Notes: a model not told the origin generated them from the sequence alone. Shown: positions 43,914 through 56,015, counted from the stretch's first letter. The stretch is 64,000 nt of DNA from Tetraselmis striata (GCA_006384855.1 VCJN01000229.1:1-64000), one strand, 5' to 3'. Numbers and translations: made by a program.

Positions 43914-46900
43914 CATAAGACACCACCGAAACAGGCTTCTATCTAGATATGGGAACAGTATGTGGTCAACAACTGCTCCATTTACTCCTGCACATCAGGG
44001 GCCACATTGCAATCACCGTACAATTCAGCAACTGTGAGGATCAATGTAACACCGCCTCACAAATGCGTAGCGCTAGTGTATGTGGCTGCAGCTGTTGAAG
44101 TTCTAGCACAGCCGCCCTTGCCACAGGTGGAACATATTGCAGCGGTGGTGGAGCTTGTGACGCAGCTAATGTTTGGAGATATGCCTTAGCAGCACATGGC
44201 AGTGGCAACTAAGGCTGCCCCCCACAGCCTAGCCCGCGCAAGCATGCTTGCAGTAGGAGTGGAGGCTGAGCTCATGGTACTGCGTCGAAATAGCAGGTGG
44301 GGCAGCCGCGGCGGCGGGTGAGCTGCTGTCGCTCCCACCCGCCACCACCCAAACCGCGCACAGATGCTTGAAGCAGCTCAAGTGGCAGGTGTGTCGGATC
44401 TCCTGATTCAGTTGCCATGAGTGGATATGCGTGAGGTGGGACGAGGGGCAGCGACAACACTATCCAAGCAGATGGCCCTTGCAGCCATGTCCTCTGCAGG
44501 ACATGAGGGAGTGGCAGTGGCGGCCGAGCTCATGGTACACCTGCTCAGCACAGCATTATTCGTGGGGCAACGTGCGTTTGCGCAGTAGCAGCTGTGCTCA
44601 TGGCGCAGCTGTCGCATATTGGGTATCCATAGCCACAGTGGAAGATATGGTCTTGGCAGGGCGGCTAAGGTGATGGTGCCGCTGTCCCAGGCTGCAAACT
44701 AGACACCGGTGGTTCTGAGAGGAACGGCGGCCGGGCTAGTGGCATAGAAGCTCCACCGAAGCATGCCCCCTATGGGACGTAAGGCAGTGAGGGCCGAGCA
44801 GATGGTGCAGTTGAGCTACTTACAACGCTATGCTGCGCAGTCACGCCAGGTATCCCACGTAAGGAGGCAACGCATGTGGCCGCGTGTGGTCGCAACAACA
44901 GCATGCGGGTTGGTGGCATACCTAGTCTGGTGAGGATTGTCAGCCATGGGAGATGAGGCAGCGGCAGTGCGTGGTGTGTGAGCTGATTTGCCCCCCCCCC
45001 CTCCCCTGCGCCCCGTTCAGTTCGCAAGATAAATGGATATTTTGTACTGCCTGTACCAGCTGCTTTGACACACAGGCCTGCTTGCTGTCACTTGACATAC
45101 AAGGGGTGACGGCATTAGCCACACCGATGGCATAGCTTCCCCTGGTAGATATGTCTCGGGGTTGAGGCACTGGATGCTACCCGCACAGACATGCCCCTCG
45201 CTGCACATCTGGCGGTGGCAGCAGCGGTCAAGACATGCATGCGGGAGTGCACATGAGGGATAGGTGGTGGATGGGTGCCCACTTACTCTTCCCCAGTGAT
45301 ATAGACGACAGTGGCAGTGGCAGCTCAGGTGAGAGGGCGCCTGCATCATGCAGACATGCCCGATGTAGCACGCATAGTTGCGGCAGTGACTGCCATGCCG
45401 ATAGGGAAGCTATTTTCTGCACACATATGCTGGCAGTGTCAACTGGGCCAAGTAAAAGTGATGACAGCAGTCGCAGAGCCACTGGCATGCCCGGACATAG
45501 AGGCATGTTGCAAGGATGCAGCGGAGGTAACATGCGCATAAATTCCTGCGGTGGCACAGTTGATGGGGACTGAGTGTATAGCGCCTCACTAAGATGGCAC
45601 CTCTGCCCCAGGCCCAAAGTCTTGCAAAGTCCCAAAGTCTTGCAAAGGCCCAAAGTCTTGCAAAGTCGGGGCATGTTACGCGGTGGCCAAGCTGATGGCG
45701 CCACTGCTGGCTTGCAATGATATGCTCAACACGTCAGCTAGAATGGAGATAGTGGTGGTTGCGCGGATGACAAGGCCGCCTTCTACGGCGGGCGATGACG
45801 CCACCGCAGCTTCGGCTGCTAACTCGGCAGTTGTCAGCAGTAATATGTGTGCGTCAGGTAATGGCACAGGTAGGGTGGTATCAAATCAAGCATATGCACG
45901 TGGATGCACTTCAGGTGGAGGTGGCGTAGGCTGATTGCACTTCCATTGCGAAATAAGAGCCCGCATATGACGCGATCAGATGAGCTAACGGCTTACCATC
46001 CTCTGCATACAATTTCCTGAGGGTAATGAAGGGACGGCAGTAAAGGGTGCCCTTTCAGTCATCTCTGCGGTGGCACATGCAGCCGAGCTATTGTTGCAGC
46101 CACCTTGCTCAGACATTGGTGTGGCGAGACAAGAACCAGCACTAGCGGCGGCCCAGGTAGTGGACAGCTCTTCTGCAAAGCAATGTTCACCACAACACAT
46201 GGTACAGGCTACAGTGGCAGCCCAAGCCACTGATGATGATGGGGCTGGCGCTGGCCAGCAAAATGGCGCTACTGCTCCGCAGAGACATGAATTCACCGGC
46301 ACATGTAGAACACGCAATGATATGTGCCCTCGCAGATGAACCTGTAGTGGCGCACGACTGTGGCAGTGTCGGCCGAGATAATGGCGCAGCTACGCCCTGC
46401 AAGTACACTGAGAGAGCAACAAAAGGCAATGAGCCCTCATTTGGTGAATATGCCGCCGGCGCCAGTTGGCATGCACAGCGGAGACGGCTCTATATTTCAC
46501 CGCGAGACCTTATCCTGGAGACACATAGGCGAGGTCGGCAAACACTGCCAAAAAGATATGCTTATTGAAGCAGCTCCAATAAATGGCTGCGGCTGTCGAA
46601 GCTTACCTTGTGCCGCCACTGCTCTGCTTAGGCATGGATGGAGAGATAGCGCGCAGTAGCCGCGGCCAATGTGATATTGGCACTCTCTCACGCGCATACA
46701 ACACGTGAAGCAGACGTAGAGGCGGTCGAGTTGATGATGCAATTGTCCACAATTTATGTGCCCACGGTGGTGCATGGAGCGGTGGTCGTTTGACACGCTG
46801 ACTTTGTTGCGGCAAGAACCTATGAAGCGGTGATAGTGGAGACTGAGCTGATGCTGGAACAGTTCAGGCAGACATCTATCACAGAGTCTATCGACACATG

Positions 46901-47270
46901 CCAGCCATGTTGGCTGATACAGGAAGGGCTCTTCTGCGACAGACTGCCCGACAGCCGAATGCCATTGGTACTCTGTTGTGGTGAAATGTCCCATTTCGTT
47001 TTTGATGTGAGTACTGTCGGCCCACCACCTGCAGTGTCGCATACCTTAACAGGCTGAGGTTTAGCTCTCTCGGCGTGTGGATATGCGGCAGTGGCACCGT
47101 TTTTTCATGGGATGGTAGCAGGTAGCATCTGCTCCAACTAGCACCATGGGGTGGCTTGCCAGGAGACCAAACAGATTGTCAAGATATGAGTGTCTTACCC
47201 AACTGAATAGGGTGTGGTGAGCGGAAATATTAGTATAAGGCATGTTTGGTGGTGGCATGTGGGCCACGGC
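43914..47270. repeat. Field of degenerate repeats built on a gtggcggccgagctcatggt motif
   Basis: A motif close to GTGGCxGCxGAGCTxATGG recurs every 115-250 bp, for example near 44,262, 44,516, 44,786, 45,680, 46,075, 46,365, 46,715 and 46,835. Copies are diverged and spacing is irregular, with no continuous frame, although many copies would read V-A-A-E-L-M. This suggests a very old tandem array, perhaps once coding. No gene is supported in this 3.3 kb, and long open frames on either strand follow from the composition. The first 100 bp could be the 3' UTR of the B9 gene. Confidence 0.55.
45612..45668 (+). repeat. Three-copy tandem repeat cccaaagtcttgcaaag
   Basis: Three units of 18-20 bp (ggcccaaagtcttgcaaagt and near-identical copies) lie head to tail inside the degenerate repeat field. 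Confidence 0.85.
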
Positions 47271-48784
47271 CACACCGGGTTTCTGCAGATATGAAGGATA
47301 AGGCGCAAGAAGCTCAAGGCCAATATTCCTTAGAAAAAGACATAGTTATAATGATTAATGACTGATTAGTAATTCGTAGTTGGATCCGTCAGGGCGCCCA
47401 ACTGCCAGCAGACCTGGGGCTGCTCCCGGGGCTGTCTAGAAACGCGTTGCATTTGTTAGAAACTAGGGGGGCAGCCGGGGTCCTCAAAACAGCCAGTAGT
47501 TGCAGCATCTAATTCCACCTGACCAGCCTGGTGCTTCTCTTGCCTCGGGCCAGTGCCGCGATACTATCGCTCGACTGACAGACGCCGACCGCACCGCGTT
47601 GTTCGACTGCACGGGCCGCATTCTGCGCCTCATAGAGGACGACTCGGCCGCCCACTGCATGGTAGCCCAAGTTAACGGCCAGAGGTGACCGTACCGCAAC
47701 TGCAACGGCCTCCCCTACCGCAAGCGCCACGGCAACCATGAACTCCTTTGCTGGCACACGACGACGACCGTGCCACCGGACACCGTGCTTCGGCTGGGGC
47801 CGACCGAGCGACGACCATCCTTCTGACAACGAGCAAGCCGACGGCGTCTACACTTTCAACTGCACCACTTGCGTCGCCAGCATCGCGGCTGCCTGCGCCG
47901 CCGAGGCACTGGGAGCTGACCTCCCTTCAGCCGCCAGAGTTATATGTGACTGTCGCTACGGCGTGCGCGACCATTGGGGGTTTATCCTCACCGACAAAGT
48001 TACAGAATCGGGCAAACCAGCTGTCCCGCAGTACTACCGCCTACCCATGCTATCTCACATGCTACCAGCCACAATCACGGCCCGGTCCACCCGCCGGCTG
48101 AAGACCCCGCCAGCCGAGCGCGCACCGGCACGTGGTCTTGCGGATGGGATAACCCCCGTGAGGCTACCACTGGCAACGGCCCCAACGCGGGCACCGGCTC
48201 CGGCGCCAGCTCCCGCTCGCGCTCGCGCTCGTCGCCCGGCCCGGTCGGAGCCTGCGCCCCGTTCACCCTTACCTCTGCCGACTACAAGAAACTGGTCGAG
48301 GCTATCGCTGCCCTCACTGGTAAGGTCGACCAGGTGGTTGAGGAGAACCAATCCCTAAAAGCCCAAGCCTAAGCCCAGGCGCGCCGTTTGGGCGGCTCCG
48401 AGGCCCCCTCTAGAGGCAGCCCCGGGCAACTACACGACGCCTCCGGAGCTGCTCTCGTCCACAGATGCGTCCACCCACCGTTGGGGCAACACGTCCTGCC
48501 GCACCTACATTAAGTCCTACCAAGGCTCCAAGGGCCACCTCGACGCATGCGGCCGCCCCGTTAACTCTCCGATGTACTACGCCAGCAACCGGGTGTATGG
48601 GGCGCAGCTCGACCTACTGGCCGCTAAGCCAATCGACGACAACACAACACTTCCCGCGGTAACCCGTGCGACATTGCAAAAACTGCCCGAATACAAGATC
48701 CGATATATGCGGTTCACCCCGATGGTACAGTGTGCATTTGCGGCAATGCGAGACGCACATCGCGCTGCCCATTGCCCATGCTCT
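47271..48784 (+). pseudogene. Unrecognised coding-like region cut by the G2 insertion
   Basis: 47,271-47,499 shows nothing. From 47,500 plus-strand open pieces look protein-like but lie in two frames: 47,500-47,688 (LTDADRTALFDCTGRIL), 47,738-48,100 (YTFNCTTCVASIAAACAAE, then GVRDHWGFILTDKV), a Ser/Arg-rich linker to 48,372 with the helix YKKLVEAIAALTGKVDQVV, and 48,390-48,784 (MYYASNRVYGAQLDLL). The sequence resumes after the retroelement at 63,621 with an open piece to 63,781 (RPYCEKSLFMRRWWAGRD). Function unknown; a decayed mobile-element protein or a broken host gene are both possible. Confidence 0.4.
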
Positions 48785-49416
48785 TGCGGCAGTCTCGCCC
48801 CTCACACACGCAAAAGGCAAGACTGGCGTGAAAACACAGAGGCAATAGAGAAGAAAGAAACAATGGTTACAACGTTGTCACCACCCGCCGCTATTTATGC
48901 GTCTGGCTAGCTCGCAGCTAGCCACCACCAAGCGGCACGCGCACTGCTAAGCGCGTCACCGTGGAGAGTCGTGCCTTGAAGTGTCGAACAGGAGGTCGTC
49001 GCTTAGAGACCTCCGCACAAATAGTTGACACATCAGTTTATACACAAGTATACAACTGATGTTACAGAGGCAGGTGCATTATACATATATATGCCCGCTA
49101 CGGGTACGCACATGCGTATTATCCCGTAACTACTATTGAACAGTGTACCGGTGCCAGTAGGACTGTAATTACATGAGCCAGCAGCAGAAGGCGATATCGG
49201 AAATCAACAAAATAAAAGGCAATCAGAATGGTCCTCTACAGCGACTGCGGGGTGGAAGCAGTAACATGAGAAGACTCATCTCATTATTCATCATCCACCA
49301 GTACTCGTATTGTGGCGCGTGACACACGCGCGCACACATACGATACATCAGGTACTCGTACATGAATGATGCTACGATCATACAGTACCCGTACAGAGTA
49401 TGCCATTATTGTCACA
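48785..49416 (-). repeat. G2 outer 3' LTR, containing a LINE fragment
   Basis: About 520 bp of LTR plus a 108-bp insertion (49,165-49,272). The complement of the polypurine tract, ctacatctctcccccc, begins at 49,417. Confidence 0.88.
49165..49272 (-). mobile_element. Very short LINE 3' fragment in the G2 LTR
   Basis: 49,178-49,272 is the reverse complement of 21,098-21,190, the end of the LINE fragment described there, including the last codons and 3' tail. It is flanked by GACT on both sides (49,161-49,164; 49,273-49,276); other LTR copies lack it. A heavily 5'-truncated insertion of the same LINE family. Confidence 0.8.
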
Positions 49417-49467
49417 CTACATCTCTCCCCCCTTGACAATAGTGTGAAATAGCATTCCACAGGCAGT

Positions 49468-50018
49468 TTAATTTGCAGTCGGCACACGTGCCGGATATTC
49501 ATGCATATGCTCCACAAATTCAGGTGACTTTACAGTGTCCAACCATTTGGAAGTAGCCATAAAATCATGCAGCAATGCTATTGTCCTTTTAACATCAAAC
49601 AAATGATGCCAAACATGGGCATTAGACTCATCCGCAAAGTGCACAAGAAATTGCAACCGAGTACCACGTAAACCGGGCATGTAACCGATCTTAACGCTGG
49701 TAATCTTGTCAATTTCATACTCATCATCAGAGCCGTCACCAGTACCAACAACAAGAGGTACATGCGGGCGCAACGGCGCAGTGGGACAGGGTCTCAAGTT
49801 ATCAACATGAAATACTGGGTGCAACTTAACACCAGCAGGTAATTTCAGTCGATCACTATGACCGCCAATTTTCTCTACAATAGAAAATGGGCCACGCTGC
49901 TTGTCCATCAGCTTTTTTGCAGGGCTGACCTTTGACCTTAATAAGCAGACGGGTATCCACAGATACTCTATCTCCGACATTGAAGATAGGAGGATTGCGA
50001 TGTTGCCTAACACTAGGA
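49468..50018 (-). pseudogene. G2 outer integrase C-terminus and chromodomain
   Basis: The minus-strand frame holds the integrase C-terminal barrel (GPFSIVEKIGGHSDRLKLP, then VFHVDNLRPCP) and a chromodomain (DEYEIDKITSVKIGY...RLQFLVHFADES...VWHHLFD), which reads chromatin marks in chromoviruses. The rest of the integrase is displaced to 56,646 and beyond by the nested G3/G2 insertions. Broken. Confidence 0.8.
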
Positions 50019-51347
50019 CGAACTGTGAGGTACAGTAATGCCCTAATGCAGTTAGAGGCAAGAAGGCAAAGGTTGTGAGGAAACAGTATCGAATGTTACA
50101 GGATCATCAGTTGGTTCAGCTATTTAGCGGCAGTCAGCAGCACGGAGGCAGAGCAGCGGCAGAGCAGTTCAGCGGTCAGCCTTGGGCATTGCGGAAATAT
50201 AGCATCGGGAAATGTCAGTAGCGGCATCGGGGAATGTCAGTAGCAGCATCGGGAAATGTCGGTAGCAGCATCGGTGATTGGGATTGATAATGATACATGA
50301 TATGCGTACATGTTATAGTACAAGTTACAGAAGTACGGCAGGTAATGATATGATACAGGAAATGATAATAATATGAGATAAGTGGTTATTTGGTATGGTG
50401 CAGGGTTAGGTGTAGCCCTAACATTGCTCCGAAACCAATGTGAGGTACAGTAATGCCCTAATGCAATTAGAGGCAAGAAGGCAAAGGTTGTGAGGAAACA
50501 GTATCGAATGTTACAGGATCATCAGTTGGTTCAGCTATTTAGCGGCAGTCAGCATCACAGAGGCAGAGCAGCGGCAGAGCAGTTCAGCGGTCAGCCTTGG
50601 GCATTGCGGAAATATAGCATCGGGAAATGTCAGTAGCGGCATCGGGGAATGTCGGTAGCAGCATCGGTGATTGGGATTGAGAATGATAAATGATATGCGT
50701 ACATGCTACAGTACGAGTTACATAAGTACGGCAGGTAAGGATATGATATAGGAAATGATAATAATGTGAGATAAGTGCGACAGTCTCGGGTGCCTCACGC
50801 AGGTCAAGCAGACAAGGCTGTCGTAAACACAAAGAAGGCAGCAGAGAGAGAAAGAAACAATGGTTACAACGTTGTCACCACCCGCCGCTATTTATGCGCA
50901 TGGCTAGCTCACAGCTAGCCACCACCAAGCGGCACGCGCACTGCTAAGCGCGTCACCATGGAGAGTCGTGCCTTGAAGTGTCGAACAGGAGGTCGTCGCT
51001 TAGAGACCTCCGCACATGTAGTTGACACATCAGTTTATACACAAGTATACAACTGATGTTACAGAGGCAGGCACATTATACTTGTGCCCGCTACGGGTAC
51101 GCACATGCGTATTATCCGTAACTACTACTGAACAGTGTACCGGTACCAGTAGGACTCGTCTCATGATTCATCATCCACCAGTACTCGTATTGTGGCGCGT
51201 GACACACGCGCGCACACATACGATACAGCAGGTACTCGTACATGAATGATGCTACGATCATACAGTACCCGTACAGAGTATGCCATTATTGTCACACTAC
51301 ATCTCTCCCCCCTTGACAACAGTGTGAAATAGCATTCCACAGGCAGT

Positions 51348-53512
51348 TTAATTTGCAGTCGGCACACGTGCCGGGTATTTATGCATATGCTCCACAAATT
51401 CAGGTGACTTTACAAAGTCCAACCATTTGGGAGTAGCCATAAAATTCTGCAATGCTATTGTCCTTTTAACATCAAACAAACGATGCCAAACAGGGGCATT
51501 AGACTCATCCGCAAAGTGAACAAGAAATTGCAACTGAGTACCACGTAAACCGGGCATGGAACCGATTTTAACGCTGGTAATCTTGTCAATCTCATACTCA
51601 TCATCAGAGTCGTCACCGGTACCAACAACAAGAGGTACTTGCGGGCGCAACGCGCAGTGGGACAGGGTCTCAAGTTATTAACATGAAATACTGGGTGCAA
51701 CTTAACACCAGCAGGTAATTTCAGTCGATAACTATGACCGCCAATTTTCTCTACAATAGAAAATGGGCCAAGCTGCTTGTCCATCAGCTTTTTGCAAGGC
51801 TGACCTTTGACCTTAAGCAGACGGGTATCCACAGATACTCTATCTCCAACATTGAAGATAGGAGGATTGCGCTGTTGCCTAACACTAGGTCGAACAGTCA
51901 ATTCATCTTTATGGACAGCCAACACTGACCGAACCAATTCGTGAATCTCCTTCATATCTTGGATACGTTGCTGAGCATCACGAGAGAATGCTATTGTTGG
52001 TCTCATACCAAACAATACATCCGGAGGCGTTTCAGGATTGAAACCATACATAACCTCAAATGGTGCATGCTCAATGCCAAGTGCTTTGTTGGAATTATAC
52101 GCAAATTCCATCAATGGTAACTGGTCTACCCAGTTTGAACCATCGAAACAACAAAACGCACGAGCCAACTCAGTGACTATGGCATTAATGCGTTCGGTCA
52201 AACCATCTGTTTCAGGATGTTGGCCACTAGACATGTTCAATTTAGTGCCAAGTCTCCGCCACAGAGTTTGCCAGAATGCAGACAGGAACCGTGGATCTCT
52301 ATCAGAGACGATCACACGAGGTATTCCATGCAGCCTGAATACTTCCTTCAGAAATAATTCAGCTGCCTGTCCACCAGTCACGTTGACTGTGGTTGGAATA
52401 AAATGTGCTTGCCGGGACAGATGGCAACACACAACCAACATAGTATTATAACCATTACTCTCAGGTAACTCGGTTATAAAATCCAAACCAACCGTATGCC
52501 ATGGACGTGGCGGTACTGGTAAGGGCTGTGTTGGTGCAGGTGGCTGCGGACGTGCACGAACACGCCGGCACACCGAACATTGTTCACAATAGGTTTTCAC
52601 GTCATGTCGTATGCGTGTCCACCAAAAACGGTCCAAGGCACGTGCCAAGGTGCTTGCATAAGCACGGTGACCAACAGAATCATGTAGCTCATACAATATC
52701 TTATTGATGATGTCACGATTGGTTGGTATGCAAAGACGTCCATGTCTCCAAAAATAACCATCGTGCTCTACCACATGACCGGACTGCTTCCACCCCCCCC
52801 ATAAGGAGTAGAACGCGTCCTCTGCATATCCAGCCTTAATAAGGTGGAGAATATTGTCATCAAGGCTAAGTGACGACGCACTTACAGCCGACAATACCGC
52901 AGTACATGGGCGATGTTCACTCACGAGTGATTCAGCCGCGTCCGGCACATCCCCGGTCCAATATAAGCCACCGAAACCAATCGGCTTAAAATCCGGTCTA
53001 CGCGACAACGGATCGGCTTCATTCCACTTGCCCTTTCGGTATGCAAGAGATATGGACCCAACAAACGGCTGCAAGTCGCGTACATAGCGCACTTGTCGCC
53101 GGTTCAACCTTTCTGCCGGTTGCCTGAGCAGATGACGCAGGGTGTCATGATCTGAGACAACAAGGAATCGACAGCACCCTTCAAGGTAACAACGCCAGTG
53201 CTTAATTGATTCACAGACAGCCAAAGCTTCCAAATCATAAGCACTGTAGGTATTACCACGCTCAGCTGCATTCAGCTTTCGCGCCCAGTAACTCACTGGT
53301 TGAGGACCTCCTCCTTGGTCCTGCAGTAGTACTGCAGCAAGCCCTACGTTGGACGCATCTGTCGCTACGGTGAACGTCGCATCCGCCCCCATGGAAGGAA
53401 TGGAAAGACACGGAGCGGAAATCAGTCGCAGACGAAGGGTCTCAAAGGCTTCCTGACACGCCGGTGACCAGTCAACATGAACTGGTTTAGACTTACGCAA
53501 TAAGTCAGTCAA
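51348..53512 (-). pseudogene. G2 inner RNase H, integrase and chromodomain region
   Basis: A long open minus-strand stretch carries RNase H (TVATDASNVGLAAVLLQDQG, then VVSDHDTLRHLL and EADPLSRRP), the integrase zinc region (HDSVGHRAYASTLARAL, then CEQCSVC), the catalytic core with its Asp, Asp and Glu positions (GLDFITELP, VIVSDRDPRF, HPETDGLTERIN), and the barrel/chromodomain end at 51,348-51,650 with one change of frame. As in related chromoviruses the product would be a pol polyprotein cleaved by the element protease. Confidence 0.85.
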
Positions 53513-53520
53513 TGGTGCAG

Positions 53521-54822
53521 TTAAATCACTGAAATGATGAATAAACTTAGAGTAGAAATTGCAGAATTGTACAAAACTTCTGACTTAATGGTAACTTGCG
53601 CTTCATCAAGCCAAGTTAAACCCAATACAATGTCGGAGACTTTGAGCTCACGCAGTATATAAAATACTCGATTCTCAAATACATGTCCTCCAACAGACAG
53701 AGACACAACAGTTGTATGGCAACATGAGACACGTTGACCATTAGCCAAACGGACAGGTGTTCTGGCTTTCAACTTTTGTATCTGCAAGTTGTTTCTGCGC
53801 ACAAAGTCCTCAGATATAAAATCTAAAGATGCCGCATTATCAACCAGTGCATCCACAACGGCGTCATCGGTAATTGTCACATTGACTTTCAACAATGGCC
53901 TGGGGTCATCCCATCGAGTCAAAGAAGCAATCTGAGGCAAACTTTGCCTTTGCATACTCCAAAATGATGGATCAGTCACATTGACAGCATCACACTCATT
54001 TATAGACTCAGATGTACGTTCACCAATACCAACGCTAGAATCTGCAACTTTTGCAGAGTCCACGTTAAAACTCACATTTGGACTTGTGACAGTTTCAGGT
54101 ACAAAGTCATCAGGAAAAGCACAGTTAGCATCAACTAACCAAATGTTAACCCCATACTTTGGCGGTCTAACATCTTCCTGGACTGTGGCATTTTTATCAG
54201 ACCACCTGGTGAACAAAGGTGTCTTTGCCGGGTATTGCTGCAATAGTTTCCAATGCTTTGTCAAAGCACTGAATCTATCAAATGCAGGCAATACAAACAC
54301 TCCTACAGTATGTTCTTTAGCCCTACTGCGGCATTGCTCAAAATGCCTCGCAATAGACTCAGTCATATGCCATGGAGGGTGAATAAACACACGTTCATTC
54401 GACAAGTCGCGCGATAATATCGAATCTTGTTCTGAACAGAACGGCAAGTTTCGATGGGTATTCAGACCCTCATTATCCGCACAGCCCTCCAGCGTAAACT
54501 GGAACATCTCATGTAAGGGATCGAAGACTCTATCGACCAGTCGCCACTCGGCACTGACTGCAGTCTTTTTAGGCATACGACGCCTCAGAGCCTTTACGCG
54601 ACGATGAGTCGAAACTTTCCGAGCACCCGTTACACAGGCTACTGGCAAAGTCGTACCAGACTCGCGTACACTATTCGAGTTCTCATCAGTAGGCGACTCA
54701 ACATAGTCGTTACTACTCTCAGAGATGACGACATCGTCACTCGAACATGTACTCGTCACAGGTATATCGTCATTCAGACGTGCATTAGACAATAATGCGG
54801 ATACCTCAGGTGCCAATGACAT
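53521..54822 (-). pseudogene. G2 inner Dam-like methyltransferase-fold domain and protease
   Basis: A 433-codon open stretch. Residues about 90-210 resemble phage-type N6-adenine methyltransferases (Dam family): AEWRLVDRVFDPLHEMF, CADNEGLNTHRNLPFCS, RVFIHPPWHMTE (the place of the NPPY/DPPW catalytic motif) and HTVGVFVLPAFDRF. Residues about 320-425 are the retropepsin region (DALVDNAASLDFISEDF and VSDIVLGLTWLDEAQV). A short Ser/Asp-rich linker precedes the Dam-like part. DIRS1-group elements are known to carry a Dam-like domain; I know of no general rule for it in Ty3/gypsy. Whether it binds SAM is unknown. Confidence 0.72.
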
Positions 54823-54939
54823 ATCGGCAACAGTAACTTCGCAGTCATGCGACTCGACAGTTACTGGACAGCATGATGTAACACAAACATCACTTACATC
54901 CCTATCTACTGAGCTGTCAGCAGCAGAATAAGGGCACCC

Positions 54940-55416
54940 CTATTTCATCTTAGGGCAGTCTTTCAGAAGGTGAGCCTCACCACACTTAAAGCATGTTTTA
55001 GCAGCCATGTGCTTAGCATACTTCTCTGGCTCATGCAGTTTTGTGCCGAGGCGACTTACCGAGAGAACGGGCGCCACTAAAAGACCATAGCAAAGGTCGC
55101 CGAACAGCGTGTCGACTCGTTGCTTATCTCCTGTCGAGATATCGCCGGTATGTCGACATATTCTTGACGCGTACTCAGCGGAAGTTACCGGCACTCCATC
55201 AGCACGTCCTGCTGTCATCTGTAGTAACAAACTTACCTGCATGCAAACTATAGATGCAAATGCAGGTGCAGATGCTACTATAGATGCAGGTGCAGGTGCA
55301 AATGCTACTATAGATGCAGATGCAGGTGCAGATGATACTATAGATGCAGATGCATATGCAAATGCTGCTATAGATGCAAGCTTCTCGTTGAGGATCTTGT
55401 ACTTGAGCCGAAACAT
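54940..55416 (-). pseudogene. G2 inner Gag end with zinc knuckle and Ala-rich repeat
   Basis: The minus-strand open stretch begins with an Ala/Ser repeat (ASIVSSAPASASIVAFAPAP) encoded by a 30-bp minisatellite, passes GDKQRVDTLFGDLCYGLLVA, and ends in CFKCGEAHLLKDC, a knuckle with CX2CX3HX4C spacing, one shorter than usual. Part of a broken Gag. Confidence 0.7.
55251..55380 (+). repeat. Minisatellite tatagatgcaggtgcaaatgctac
   Basis: About four units of 30 bp, each containing tatagatgca and ggtgca variants, lie inside the inner G2 Gag. The outer G2 copy has ordinary capsid sequence in the corresponding region. Confidence 0.8.
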
Positions 55417-55555
55417 GAACGGCTATACGACGAGCTCCCAGGTCGCAGTCACAGCAGGTCGTTGATCAGCATGTGCAAGTCCGGCAGTAGTCGTCGACTT
55501 CAGTCCCACTGTACCGAGCTGCTCCGGCAGTCCAGTACAGCAGCTACTGGTGCAG

Positions 55556-56015
55556 CTAGGTGCGATATATGACTAGAGCGTGCGACCTTTCTGGCGTGCT
55601 CATTTCAGGCGTGCGCATTTCAGGCGTGCGCATCTCACTGACTATCTTTCTGGATGATAGCCTAGATGCATATAAGAAACATTTCATGCCATCTATGATG
55701 AGAACGTCAAACAGTTCTAAGTCGTCCTCAGAGACAAGCAGACCAGTTTCCTCGCGGAGTTTCCGCACAGCCGTGCCGCGCACAGTAATGTCAGATGCTG
55801 TCGACTTTCCGACTGGTATGAAAAGAGTCGATATAGCATTTGGCTCAGTCGTTAAGATCACTTGACGTTCGACAGAGTGACCTTTACCATAAGTGACCAC
55901 TACGGCAGCACAAACCTCAGTAGTCGACAGGTCGACTGAACTTTCCTCGTTGAGCAGCAGCTCTCGGCTCTTGCCAGCAGAATTCATCGACTCGGACATG
56001 TCGAACTGCTCAGTC
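55556..56015 (-). pseudogene. G2 inner Nudix-like domain
   Basis: The open frame starts near the primer site with MSESMNSAGKSREL and continues VCAAVVVTYGKGHS, TLFIPVGKSTASD, then GTAVRKLREETGLLVSEDDL and FDVLIIDGMKCFLYASRL. Strand order and the RKLREETGL helix match the Nudix box region (GX5EX7REUXEEXGU), with the two Glu of the EE pair present and a somewhat irregular first half. Nudix proteins hydrolyse nucleoside diphosphates linked to other groups. In front of a retroelement Gag it is unexpected. The domain call is inference from motif and order; activity is not claimed. Confidence 0.6.

Noticed and set aside
46497-47042. Minus-strand ORF of 181 codons in the degenerate repeat field
   Set aside because: Cys/His-rich composition follows from the antisense of the repeat motif; no start context, domain or neighbour supports it.
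50100-50280. agtagcagcatcgggaaatgtc repeats as a separate minisatellite element
   Set aside because: They are internal to the G3 LTR and occur in both LTR copies with different unit number.
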